DNA of 14,255 nt from Dokdonella_A sp040002595 (lineage in GTDB: Bacteria > Pseudomonadota > Gammaproteobacteria > Xanthomonadales > Rhodanobacteraceae), in the NCBI GenBank assembly GCA_040002595.1, contig JBDUED010000045.1, forward strand, positions 1 through 14,255, read 5' to 3'. Positions within the stretch are counted from its first letter, which is position 1; every line of letters starts with the position of its first letter. Position numbers and translations under genes: made by a program. Below, one piece after another: positions 1 to 6,643 of the stretch. The notes beneath the pieces were generated by a model that saw only the letters and a program-made list of their open reading frames with translations, did no database searches and was not told the DNA's origin.

Positions 1-579
1 GCGCACGAATGCGAGCATGAACAACGGCCAGAACCCACTCAACAGACTTTTGGCTAGCAGCGCAAATCCCGCACAGGCACCGGCGACGAACGCTGCCGGA
101 CGCGATGGCGAGCGTGCCAGCAAACATAGCGTTGCCAGCAGCAGGAACAGGTGCGGAATTTCCGGCCACAACCAGTGCGCATACGCAGCTGTCGCCGGAT
201 TGAGCAGGAACAAGGCCGCCGCTGTGTTGGCCGCCGCGACGCTGCCGCCAATCCGCCGCCACAAATCACGCAACAGCGCGGCGCAGCCTATGAACAGAGC
301 GGTCTGCACCAACTGCGCCGCCAGCACATGCGCGCCTGCGACCGCGTAGATCGCTGCGAGCAGCAGCGGCTGCAGCGGCGGCCAGATCGTGCTCGGCATC
401 CACGCGCCCCCGCCCATGATTGCCAGCGCGGTAGCTTGATAACCCGCCTCGTCGCCAATCAGCAGCTTGCTGCCGCCAGCGTAGTAAGCCACCCACAACA
501 ACGTCTGCGAAAGCGCGAACAGCGCGATGAACAGCGCCGCAAAGGCGCGCCGCCGCCGCGCCAACGCGACGACGTTCAT
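1..579 (-). CDS. GT-C family membrane glycosyltransferase (ArnT/PMT-like), N-terminal part, runs off left edge
   Basis: The frame is open from ATG at 579 down to base 1, giving 193 codons with no stop, so the gene continues beyond the left edge. An arginine-rich start (RRRR at residues 8-11) precedes a first membrane helix at about residues 12-34. Then comes the luminal/periplasmic motif GDEAGYQATA (Asp43-Glu44), followed by WPPLQPLLLA and several further hydrophobic helices. An acidic residue in an early extracytoplasmic loop, followed by a PPL-P-LLA helix start, is typical of GT-C enzymes that transfer sugars from polyprenyl-phosphate donors (GT39/GT83, PMT_2). The acceptor cannot be told. 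The start lies 25 bp after the stop of the lipoprotein gene on the same strand, so the two are probably co-transcribed. No strong Shine-Dalgarno is visible. The C-terminal soluble domain is missing only because the window ends. The class is fairly sure; the exact subfamily is not. Confidence 0.75.
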   Translation of the reverse strand, partial: MNVVALARRRRAFAALFIALFALSQTLLWVAYYAGGSKLLIGDEAGYQATALAIMGGGAWMPSTIWPPLQPLLLAAIYAVAGAHVLAAQLVQTALFIGCAALLRDLWRRIGGSVAAANTAAALFLLNPATAAYAHWLWPEIPHLFLLLATLCLLARSPSRPAAFVAGACAGFALLAKSLLSGFWPLFMLAFVR

Positions 580-604
580 CGCGTAGCGTCAGCGCGATCT
601 GCCA

Positions 605-1141
605 TCAATTGCTGGCGGGAACGGTTGCCTGCGGTGCCGGAGCAACAGGTGCGACAGGTGCGCTGCCCACCGCACGGCGTTTCGGCGGCGCGCGGAACGT
701 CGGCGTGAACTTCTCGCGTGTGCCGCTGGTGCTGATGCCTTCGACGTAGTACCAGTACTCGTGACACGGATCGATCGTGTCGTCGCGGAATTCGTACTTG
801 TGCGTCTCGTCCGAGGTGCCGGCGCCGAGAATCGGTTCCTTTGTCAATTTCTTGAATTCGCCCTTCTCGGTATCGCCGCGATAGACCTCGAAACCAAAGT
901 TGTTCTGTTCGCTCGCGGTAGTCCAGCGCGCGGTGTTGGCAACGCGTGCGTCCGCCGCAACCTGACTTTGATCGCCGCAGGTGCCTTCGGGAATTTCTTT
1001 CACCACCGCAAGGGGCGCCGGTGCTGCTACGGGCGTGGCAGGCGCTGGATGTGATACAGGCGGCGCCGCTGAGGGGGGCGTTTGTGGATTGCAGGCGCAC
1101 AATGCCGCAACGATCAGGACGCTCAAGACGATAACGCGCAT
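605..1141 (-). CDS. Small lipoprotein with fibronectin type III-like domain
   Basis: This encodes 178 residues. The start is the ATG at 1141 because GGAG (1148-1151) sits 6 nt upstream and a signal sequence follows at once. The frame is open further upstream, but those codons lack a signal sequence. Residues 1-16 form a lipoprotein signal peptide with lipobox Leu-Cys-Ala-Cys (lipidated Cys17). A Pro/Ala-rich linker (about 18-50) leads to a compact beta domain at about 58-155. It contains ARWTTASEQNNFGFEVYRG, a late YYV-G-S-SGT pattern and two Cys that could pair. This W-TASE-NN-GFEV-R signature is seen in bacterial FN3-like modules. The tail is Pro/Ala-rich. It probably sits on the outer or inner membrane facing the periplasm, as a binding or scaffold protein. 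No catalytic motif was seen. It precedes the GT-C gene by 25 bp and is divergent from the transglutaminase-like gene. Confidence 0.75.
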   Translation of the reverse strand: MRVIVLSVLIVAALCACNPQTPPSAAPPVSHPAPATPVAAPAPLAVVKEIPEGTCGDQSQVAADARVANTARWTTASEQNNFGFEVYRGDTEKGEFKKLTKEPILGAGTSDETHKYEFRDDTIDPCHEYWYYVEGISTSGTREKFTPTFRAPPKRRAVGSAPVAPVAPAPQATVPASN

Positions 1142-1164
1142 GGTGGACTCCGAGGCGGGAAGGC

Positions 1165-1194
1165 TGGACAACGGCAGGTTGCGGCAACGATAGT
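1165..1194 (+). promoter_or_regulatory. Candidate sigma70 promoter giving a leaderless mRNA for the transglutaminase-like gene
   Basis: TGGACA (1165-1170, 5/6) is followed by an 18-bp spacer and GATAGT (1189-1194, 4/6). A start 7 nt after the -10 box falls on 1201, the A of the ATG, so the transcript would be leaderless. This agrees with the lack of a Shine-Dalgarno in front of that ATG. The -10 box overlaps that of the opposing promoter (1187-1192), so polymerase could occupy only one at a time. This is inferred from sequence alone. Confidence 0.4.
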
Positions 1195-1216
1195 CGCCCG
1201 ATGCAGTCGCTGGCAA
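1187..1216 (-). promoter_or_regulatory. Candidate sigma70 promoter for the lipoprotein gene
   Basis: On the minus strand, TTGCCA (1216..1211, 5/6 to TTGACA) is followed by an 18-bp spacer and TATCGT (1192..1187, 4/6 to TATAAT). Transcription would start near 1180, leaving a leader of about 39 nt that contains the GGAG site. The -35 box lies inside the first codons of the opposite gene. This is a sequence match only; in DNA this GC-rich a 9/12 match is notable but not proof. Confidence 0.45.
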
Positions 1217-2361
1217 CTTGCGCATCGTCGCACGCATTCGTCCGCCGGGTCGCCGCCATCGCGTGCGCACTGGCCGGCGCATGCGCTTGCATGCCTGCCG
1301 TCGCGTACGACTGGCAGGTCGAGATCACCCCGGCGGGCGAGCTGTTTCCTGCTTTGCAATTGTCGCAAATAGCGCGCACGGCGGCGTCCGCAGCGGGAGG
1401 TGGCGACGGATTGGTCAGCGTGCGTATCCGCGGTGCCGATATTCCCGCTGCGGTGCGACTGCGCATTGATACGCCTGGTCTGCGGGCGACGGCTGTCGTC
1501 GATGCGACGAAAACATCAGGCAGCGACCTGCTGGAACTGCATCCGCGCCTCGACTGGGATGTGGAGGCATTGCGCCGTCTCTCGAATCCGCGGCGCCAGA
1601 TCCTGCACGTGACGCTCGAAAGTACCGGTCGCCCCGACGAGTCGCGCAGCATCGATGTGCGCCTGCATCCGCTGGATGACGCGCTGTATTTCGTGCGCGA
1701 AGGTCCCGATCGCGTCGATCTGGGCTGGGCGTTCGCCGGCTACGTCGATCCACACGCTGCCGTTGTCGACGACATTCTCGCTAGCGCGCGCAATCTGGAT
1801 CCTCAGTTCGACGCCGACGTGCACGACGATGAGGCCGACCTGCGCCGGGTTGGCGCCGTGTGGGCCGCCCTCGAGCAGCGCGGCCTGCGTTACGCCGACG
1901 GCAGTCCGGCGCTCGCCCAGGGCCCAGCAATCTGGAGCCAGCGGGTGCGCCTGCTCGACGATGTATGGCGCGACCGACGTGCCAACTGCCTCGATTCGAG
2001 CGTGCTGATTGCCGCCGTGCTCGAACGGCTGGGCTTGCATGCGTTCATTGTGCTGATCCCGACGCATGCATTCGTCGGCTATTTTCGCGGCGGCGACCGG
2101 CGCGATCCGGTGACGCTTGAAACGACCCTGCTGGGCCTCGCGCCAACCGGCGCGGGGGCCAACTTTGCGCGCGCGCGCGCCGCCGGTAGCGTGCGCTGGC
2201 GCAAGGTCGCGGCGCGACTCGATGGCCGCCACGGCCCGGACTACGCGTTGATCGATATCGTGACTGCGCGTGCGTATGGCATTATTCCGCTCGTCGTGGG
2301 GGACGATGCGCCCATGCAGGCGAGCGGCCATGCCCGGCCCCGCGGCAAGGCCGTTCGCTGA
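1201..2361 (+). CDS. Exported transglutaminase-like (papain-fold) protein
   Basis: This encodes 386 residues. The N-terminus has Arg15-Arg16, a hydrophobic stretch and an Ala-Val-Ala signal peptidase site near residue 35, so the mature protein is periplasmic or secreted. A beta-rich region (about 36-165) precedes a helical region with a transglutaminase-like core: NCLDSSVLIAAVLERLGL carries the candidate nucleophile Cys263, and PTHAFVGYF carries His289. Glu307 in LETT is a candidate third member. The Cys-x-Asp-(S/A)-S helix followed by a His strand is the hallmark of the superfamily, whose bacterial members include proteases, cross-linkers and inactive scaffolds. The substrate is unknown. ATG 1201 is the only start keeping the signal peptide; no Shine-Dalgarno is present. 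The gene is divergent from the lipoprotein gene and lies 115 bp upstream of the methyltransferase start on the same strand. Confidence 0.72.
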   Translation: MQSLATCASSHAFVRRVAAIACALAGACACMPAVAYDWQVEITPAGELFPALQLSQIARTAASAAGGGDGLVSVRIRGADIPAAVRLRIDTPGLRATAVVDATKTSGSDLLELHPRLDWDVEALRRLSNPRRQILHVTLESTGRPDESRSIDVRLHPLDDALYFVREGPDRVDLGWAFAGYVDPHAAVVDDILASARNLDPQFDADVHDDEADLRRVGAVWAALEQRGLRYADGSPALAQGPAIWSQRVRLLDDVWRDRRANCLDSSVLIAAVLERLGLHAFIVLIPTHAFVGYFRGGDRRDPVTLETTLLGLAPTGAGANFARARAAGSVRWRKVAARLDGRHGPDYALIDIVTARAYGIIPLVVGDDAPMQASGHARPRGKAVR

Positions 2362-2476
2362 GATCTGCGCGTTCGCACGGAGTGAGGTTTTGGGCTTCCT
2401 GCCGGCGACCCTCGGGCCGGCGTCACGCGCAGATCGGCGCAAGCTCCAGGTTGCATCGTTTACACATGGGATAGCC

Positions 2477-4204
2477 GTGAGTTCAAGCAGCGACGACGAT
2501 TACCTCGACCAGGTCAAGGCGGAAATCCGCGCCGAAGCGGACGCCGCGCGCGGAAGCTCGCCAAGCACGCCGCGACTTGCCACGACTGCGGCTGATCCGG
2601 TCGCCGCGCAGGACGATATTGAACCCAAACGGCGCGATTTCGCGATTGGCGAGTTGACCGGTGCCCACTACAGCGCATTTGTCGAACAGGCATTCCGTGC
2701 TGTGCTCCAGCGCGAGCCGGACGAAGCCGGCTGGGCTAGGCAGGTGCACTTGCTCGCCGCCGGCGCGAGCAAGGCCGAGGTGCTCGGAAACTTGCGTTGG
2801 TCGCCCGAAGGCCGCCGTCTGCGCGTGCGCGTGCGTGGCCTGTTGCCGCGCTATCTGCTGGCCAAACTCGCCCACGTGCCTCTTCTTGGTTATGTGATCG
2901 AGTGGGCCATGGCCTTCGCCGCGCTGCCTTTGTTGCTGCGTCACCAGCGTGCAGCCGATACGCAAGTCGCGGCGCGCTTCGATGCCGCCGCCGGCGCACA
3001 GCGCGATCAAGGCCAGCGTCTGGACAGTCTCGACAGCGGTCTGATGGAACTCGGTGCCGAGCGCGATCGTCGCAACGCCGACGCCGCGGCGCAACGCGAA
3101 CATGGACGGCGGCTGGATGAACTGACGGCACGCGTCGGCGAGTTCGGCGCCGATCACGATCGACGCAGCCGGGTCTTGCAGGAAGCGATTCGACGGATGC
3201 TGCTGCGGCTGGATGATTTGCAACACCGCGCAGAGACCTTGCACAACCGTGCAGATGCGGCACAAAGTCACATCGACATGCTGCGCGAGCGCAGCGACGC
3301 GCTTGAAGGCCGAGCGGCCGCGCTCGAAGGTCGCGCGGCGCCGCTGGAAATGCGCACGGCCGCCGTGGAAGCGCGCGCATCGACCGTCGAGTCGAGCGCC
3401 ACCGAGCTACAACGCCGCGCTGCAGATCTGGAAGGCCGTTCCACAGATCTGGAGAGTCGTTCGACGGCTCTGGAAGGATTTCATTCGACCCTGGCTGATC
3501 GCACCTCTGTTACAGAAGCACGCACGAACGACATGATCGAACTGCGCCATTACGTGCATGCCGTCAATCACTGGATTGCATCCATGCAATCGAGTCTCGC
3601 CAACCTCGATGAAACCGCTGCCGCAGAACGCAAACAAGTCGACGCGCTGGCGGCGGCCGTCGGCCTCGGCGCCGAAGAAACAGCCGAACAAGTGATGCGC
3701 CACACGCAATGGGCGACCCGTCTGGGCGCGGAACTTCCATCCGACGCCCGCGTACTCGACATCGGCAGCGGCGATGGTGCGTGGCTGGAGATGCTCGCCG
3801 CGCACACTGCGACAGCAAGCGGCGTCGAGGCCAATCACGCACTGGTCGCGCGTGCGCAAGCGCGCGGTATCACCGTCGCGCTCGGGGACGCCCAAGCAAC
3901 TCTAGGTCGCTGCGCGGATGCAAGTCTGGATGCCGTAACGCTGAGTGCCGCAGTTCTTGCGGGCGACGATGTGCCGGTTGCGCGTGTGCTTGCGCACATC
4001 ATGCGTGCGCTGTCGCCTGGCGGCCGGGTATTGCTGCGCGTGGAGGACGAACCTTATCGCCTCGATTTGACAACCGGCGCACCGACGATGCACATCGATC
4101 CGGCGCGCTGGGCGGCCGTTCTCACCGCAGCAGGCTTCAGCGATTCCCAACTCTTGCCTGCACCGGGTGCCACTGCTGTCCTCGCGCAGAGTCCTGCGCT
4201 GTGA
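2477..4204 (+). CDS. DUF4214 / membrane segment / long coiled coil / SAM-dependent methyltransferase fusion
   Basis: This encodes 575 residues from GTG 2477, chosen because GGGA (2468-2471) is 5 nt upstream and the residues added by earlier starts are Arg/Pro-rich and unlike protein. Order: acidic low-complexity N-terminus (1-55); DUF4214 module (about 64-115, with FVEQAFRAVLQREPDEAGW and WSPEGRR); a hydrophobic or amphipathic stretch VPLLGYVIEWAMAFAALPLLL (134-154); a long coiled coil (about 163-395); a class I methyltransferase (about 405-575) with motif I VLDIGSGDG (426-434), acidic Glu451 after the second strand, and LSPGGRVLLRVE. Hydrophobic residues recur every seven positions from Leu248 to Leu339, with Ala/Ser/Thr four residues later. 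It is followed by two GT4 genes, so a role in modifying or capping a surface glycan is likely. Architecture recalls WbdD-type terminators, but no kinase domain is present. The acceptor is unknown. Confidence 0.78.
   Translation: MSSSSDDDYLDQVKAEIRAEADAARGSSPSTPRLATTAADPVAAQDDIEPKRRDFAIGELTGAHYSAFVEQAFRAVLQREPDEAGWARQVHLLAAGASKAEVLGNLRWSPEGRRLRVRVRGLLPRYLLAKLAHVPLLGYVIEWAMAFAALPLLLRHQRAADTQVAARFDAAAGAQRDQGQRLDSLDSGLMELGAERDRRNADAAAQREHGRRLDELTARVGEFGADHDRRSRVLQEAIRRMLLRLDDLQHRAETLHNRADAAQSHIDMLRERSDALEGRAAALEGRAAPLEMRTAAVEARASTVESSATELQRRAADLEGRSTDLESRSTALEGFHSTLADRTSVTEARTNDMIELRHYVHAVNHWIASMQSSLANLDETAAAERKQVDALAAAVGLGAEETAEQVMRHTQWATRLGAELPSDARVLDIGSGDGAWLEMLAAHTATASGVEANHALVARAQARGITVALGDAQATLGRCADASLDAVTLSAAVLAGDDVPVARVLAHIMRALSPGGRVLLRVEDEPYRLDLTTGAPTMHIDPARWAAVLTAAGFSDSQLLPAPGATAVLAQSPAL
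3281..3475 (+). repeat. Imperfect 21-bp tandem repeats encoding heptads within the coiled coil
   Basis: The coding sequence shows 21-nt periodicity. Successive heptads of the form L-E-G/A-R-A-A-A start at Leu269, 276, 283, 290, Val297, 304, Leu311, 318, 325 and 332. Nucleotide similarity is clearest at both ends (copies near 3300-3345 and 3421-3475, with GATCTGGA recurring 21 bp apart). All units keep length 21, so any gain or loss would add or remove exactly one helix heptad without a frameshift. Confidence 0.7.
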
Positions 4205-4319
4205 GGCTGTTGCTCAAGCGCACGAAGGGCGTGGGCAGCACATGTCTCGGCGCACAGCTTCGCAGCGTCGACGAAAGTGTGGACTTGCGCATTCGTTGGT
4301 ATTTGACCATGCGACGTTC

Positions 4320-5405
4320 ATGAAAGCCGCTATTCTCGTTCCGGTTCTGGTCGGTGCGGATGCGGTCGGCAACGATGCGCTGGCCATGGCGCGACTATTG
4401 CGCGAACGCGGCATCGAGACGCGGATTTTCTGCAATATCGCGGTCGGCGTCGACGAGAAGACCTATCTGCCGACGTTGCTGCTTGATTTTGCAGGGGGGC
4501 CGAAAGACCTTTTGATCTACCACTTTTCTGTCGGCTGGCCGGCCGCGCTCCACATCCTCGAGCGCGCGCGCGGGTTTCGCGTGGTGCGCTACCACAACAT
4601 CACACCGCCGGAATTTTTCGCCGGCTATTCTGCTGAATATGAACATGCGTGTGCCAGCGGTCGCGCCGAGATTCCCGTGATTGTCGCGCTCGGTTGCGAA
4701 CTCTACCTGGGCGACTCCGCTTACAACGTCCAGGATTTGTCCAGCGCGCACGTGCCAATTGAACGCACGGCCGTTCTCGCACCACTGCACCGCGTCGAAC
4801 ATCTGCTGGAAGCCGAGGCGGATTTGGCTTTGCTCGATGAGCTGGACGATGGCGCATTCAACGTGCTGATGGTTGGCCGTGTCGCACCGAACAAGGGCCA
4901 CGTCGAGCTTGTCGATGCATTTGCAGCGTTCGTCGAACGAACCGCCGAGCCAGCGCGATTGATCATCATCGGCAAGTGCGACCCCCGCTTGAAGGCGTAT
5001 TCGCAGCAGGTGCGCGAAAGGATCGACGCATATGGCTTGGGCCAACGGGTACTCTGGCTCGATTCGGTCAACGAAGCGCAGCTCAAAGCCTCCTATCTGG
5101 CCAGTCACGCTTTCATGACATTGAGCTGGCATGAGGGCTTCTGCGTTCCGCTTATTGAAGCGATGGCGCTCGGCGTGCCCGTCGTTGCCCACGGTTCCAG
5201 CGCAATACCCGAAACGGCCGGGTGCGGCGGATTGGTTTGGGAAGCTACCGACCCCTGGTTGTACGCGGCGAGCCTCGCCCGGATTGCCGCAGACGCGGAC
5301 TTTCGGAACGCGTTGCGCGACGCGGCACGGCGGCGCTACGAGTGCGAGTTTTCCCCCGCCGTGTTGCGCGAGCGATTCCTCGGGATTCTGGAGCCCGCAC
5401 TGTGA
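4320..5405 (+). CDS. GT4-family glycosyltransferase (GT-B fold), first of a coupled pair
   Basis: This encodes 361 residues. ATG 4320 begins directly at the first Rossmann strand (MKAAILVPVLVG), as usual for GT4; the open frame upstream to 4167 is Arg-rich and unlike protein. The N-terminal half has HFSVGW and RYHNITPPEFF (90-100), a pattern common in GT4 enzymes of surface polysaccharide synthesis. The C-terminal half has LMVGRVAPNKGH (183-194), LIIIGK (214-219) and the nucleotide-sugar signature HEGFCVPLIEAMALG, in which Glu272 and Glu280 form the E-x7-E motif. It is probably a cytoplasmic, retaining enzyme using an NDP-sugar on a lipid-linked acceptor. Sugar and acceptor cannot be read from sequence. 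It starts 115 bp after the methyltransferase stop and overlaps the next gene by 4 bp. No clear ribosome site precedes the ATG, so the start is less certain than the family. Confidence 0.85.
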   Translation: MKAAILVPVLVGADAVGNDALAMARLLRERGIETRIFCNIAVGVDEKTYLPTLLLDFAGGPKDLLIYHFSVGWPAALHILERARGFRVVRYHNITPPEFFAGYSAEYEHACASGRAEIPVIVALGCELYLGDSAYNVQDLSSAHVPIERTAVLAPLHRVEHLLEAEADLALLDELDDGAFNVLMVGRVAPNKGHVELVDAFAAFVERTAEPARLIIIGKCDPRLKAYSQQVRERIDAYGLGQRVLWLDSVNEAQLKASYLASHAFMTLSWHEGFCVPLIEAMALGVPVVAHGSSAIPETAGCGGLVWEATDPWLYAASLARIAADADFRNALRDAARRRYECEFSPAVLRERFLGILEPAL

Positions 5406-6595
5406 AACGCGTGGCGATCGTCGTGCAGCGTTGCCATGAAACGCTGGTAGGTGGTTCCGAGGCACTGGCCTGGCAATACGCGACCCTGCTCGCGGCGGAA
5501 TACGCCGTCGACCTCTTGACCACGACAGCAAGCGACTACGTCAAATGGACAAACGATTTGCCCGAAGGCATCGAACGCCGCGACAACATCGTCATCCGGC
5601 GGTTTCGCGTGGTTCGCGAGCGCGGACGCTACTTCCATGCGCTGCATCGACGCCTGCTCGATCAGTTCAGCGCCAACCAGAAGGCGGGCACGCCATGTTT
5701 ACGCTGGCCTGAGGCCCTGCAGGAAGAATTCATCCACGCGCAGGGGCCGGTCAGCCCAGGCTTGGTGGAACATCTCGCAAAATGCGGAAATGACTACGCT
5801 GCGGTTATTTTCGTTACCTATCTCTATCCGCCGACGTACGACGGCACTCGCGCTATGCCACATCGTCGGTGGGCATTGGTGCCCACCCTTCACGATGAGC
5901 CTCCCGCCTATTTGAATGCGTTCGCGCACATGGCCCGGCGCGCGCCGCGCCTGTTGTGGAATACGCCAGCGGAGCAACGCATCGGCAAGCAGCTCTGGAA
6001 CGTCGATGGCGGCAGCATTGTGTCGATGGCGGTCGCGACCGCGCGCGTTATGGCGGCGCGCGAAGCCGATCCTTACCTGCTCTTCAGCGGCCGAATCGAT
6101 TCGAGTAAGGGTTGCGCCATGCTGATTGACGCATTCGAAGCATATAAGCGCGCGCATCCCTCCGATCTGCGTCTGCTGCTGACCGGCTCTGACAATCTGG
6201 GCGTGCGTAAATCGCGCAATGTGCGCTATCTCGGATTTGTCGACGAAGAGCGCAAGCTGGCCCTGATGGCGGGCGCACTCGCATTTGTGCATCCGTCTCC
6301 CTACGAAAGTCTCAGCATCGTGGCACTTGAAGCGATGGCGCAAGGCACGCCGTTGATCGTCAACGGCGACTGTGAGGTCCTTGCCGATCATGTCGCGGCG
6401 AGCGGCAGCGGCTATGTGTTCCGTGGTGAGCCGCAACTGCATGCGGCGATCGAGGCAGCACGTGGGCTCACGCCGGAAGAACGCGAACGCAAGGGCGCCT
6501 GCGCGCGAGCCTATGTTGTGGCGAATTACTCGCATGCACAGATCCGCGCGCGACTCGTGGCCGAGGTCGAGGCACTTATAAACTCGACTGCGTGA
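5402..6595 (+). CDS. GT4-family glycosyltransferase (GT-B fold), second of a coupled pair
   Basis: This encodes 397 residues. GTG 5402 overlaps the TGA of the previous gene (GTGA), with GGAG (5390-5393) 8 nt upstream, which indicates translational coupling. The start gives MKRVAIVVQR, the first GT-B strand, then CHETLVGGSEALAWQ (11-25), a loop typical of donor or acceptor contacts in GT4. The C-terminal half has YLLFSGRIDSSKG (225-237), LLLTGSDN (258-265), VRYLGFV (274-280) and HPSPYESLSIVALEAMAQG, with Glu302 and Glu310 as E-x7-E. It is a cytoplasmic NDP-sugar transferase, probably adding a different sugar in the same glycan as its partner. It is the last gene on this strand before the convergent phoQ. 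Specificity is unknown. Confidence 0.85.
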   Translation: MKRVAIVVQRCHETLVGGSEALAWQYATLLAAEYAVDLLTTTASDYVKWTNDLPEGIERRDNIVIRRFRVVRERGRYFHALHRRLLDQFSANQKAGTPCLRWPEALQEEFIHAQGPVSPGLVEHLAKCGNDYAAVIFVTYLYPPTYDGTRAMPHRRWALVPTLHDEPPAYLNAFAHMARRAPRLLWNTPAEQRIGKQLWNVDGGSIVSMAVATARVMAAREADPYLLFSGRIDSSKGCAMLIDAFEAYKRAHPSDLRLLLTGSDNLGVRKSRNVRYLGFVDEERKLALMAGALAFVHPSPYESLSIVALEAMAQGTPLIVNGDCEVLADHVAASGSGYVFRGEPQLHAAIEAARGLTPEERERKGACARAYVVANYSHAQIRARLVAEVEALINSTA

Positions 6596-6603
6596 TCTTT
6601 TAC

Positions 6604-6621
6604 GCGCGCCAAGATGCGCGC
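6604..6621. terminator. Short GC hairpin between convergent genes
   Basis: GCGCGC (6604-6609) and GCGCGC (6616-6621) pair as a 6-bp stem with a 6-nt loop, in the 48-bp gap between the second GT4 gene and phoQ. Neither strand shows a T-run after the stem, so intrinsic termination is doubtful. It is listed for its position between convergent stops. Confidence 0.2.
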
Positions 6622-6643
6622 ATTGCGTCCATCGATATTCGGA

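Noticed and set aside
576..1652. Long minus-strand reading frame of 358 codons
   Set aside because: It crosses the lipoprotein gene, the divergent promoter region and the start of the transglutaminase-like gene. The product is Arg/Ser/Cys-rich with no domain, as expected for an off-frame reading in GC-rich DNA.
2165..2181. Run of alternating G and C that could form Z-DNA or slip
   Set aside because: It encodes ordinary Ala/Arg residues in the transglutaminase-like gene, and such runs are expected at this GC content.
1516..2442. Minus-strand frame of 308 codons opposite the transglutaminase-like gene
   Set aside because: It mirrors a gene with clear signal peptide and catalytic motifs and has no recognisable motif of its own.
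4167..4319. Upstream extension of the first GT4 gene, including ATG 4242
   Set aside because: The extra residues are Arg/His/Cys-rich and overlap the end of the methyltransferase gene. The GT-B fold begins at ATG 4320.
4205..4319. 115-bp gap between the methyltransferase and the first GT4 gene, checked for a promoter, terminator or small gene
   Set aside because: I saw no hairpin with a T-run, no convincing -35/-10 pair and no small frame with a ribosome site.
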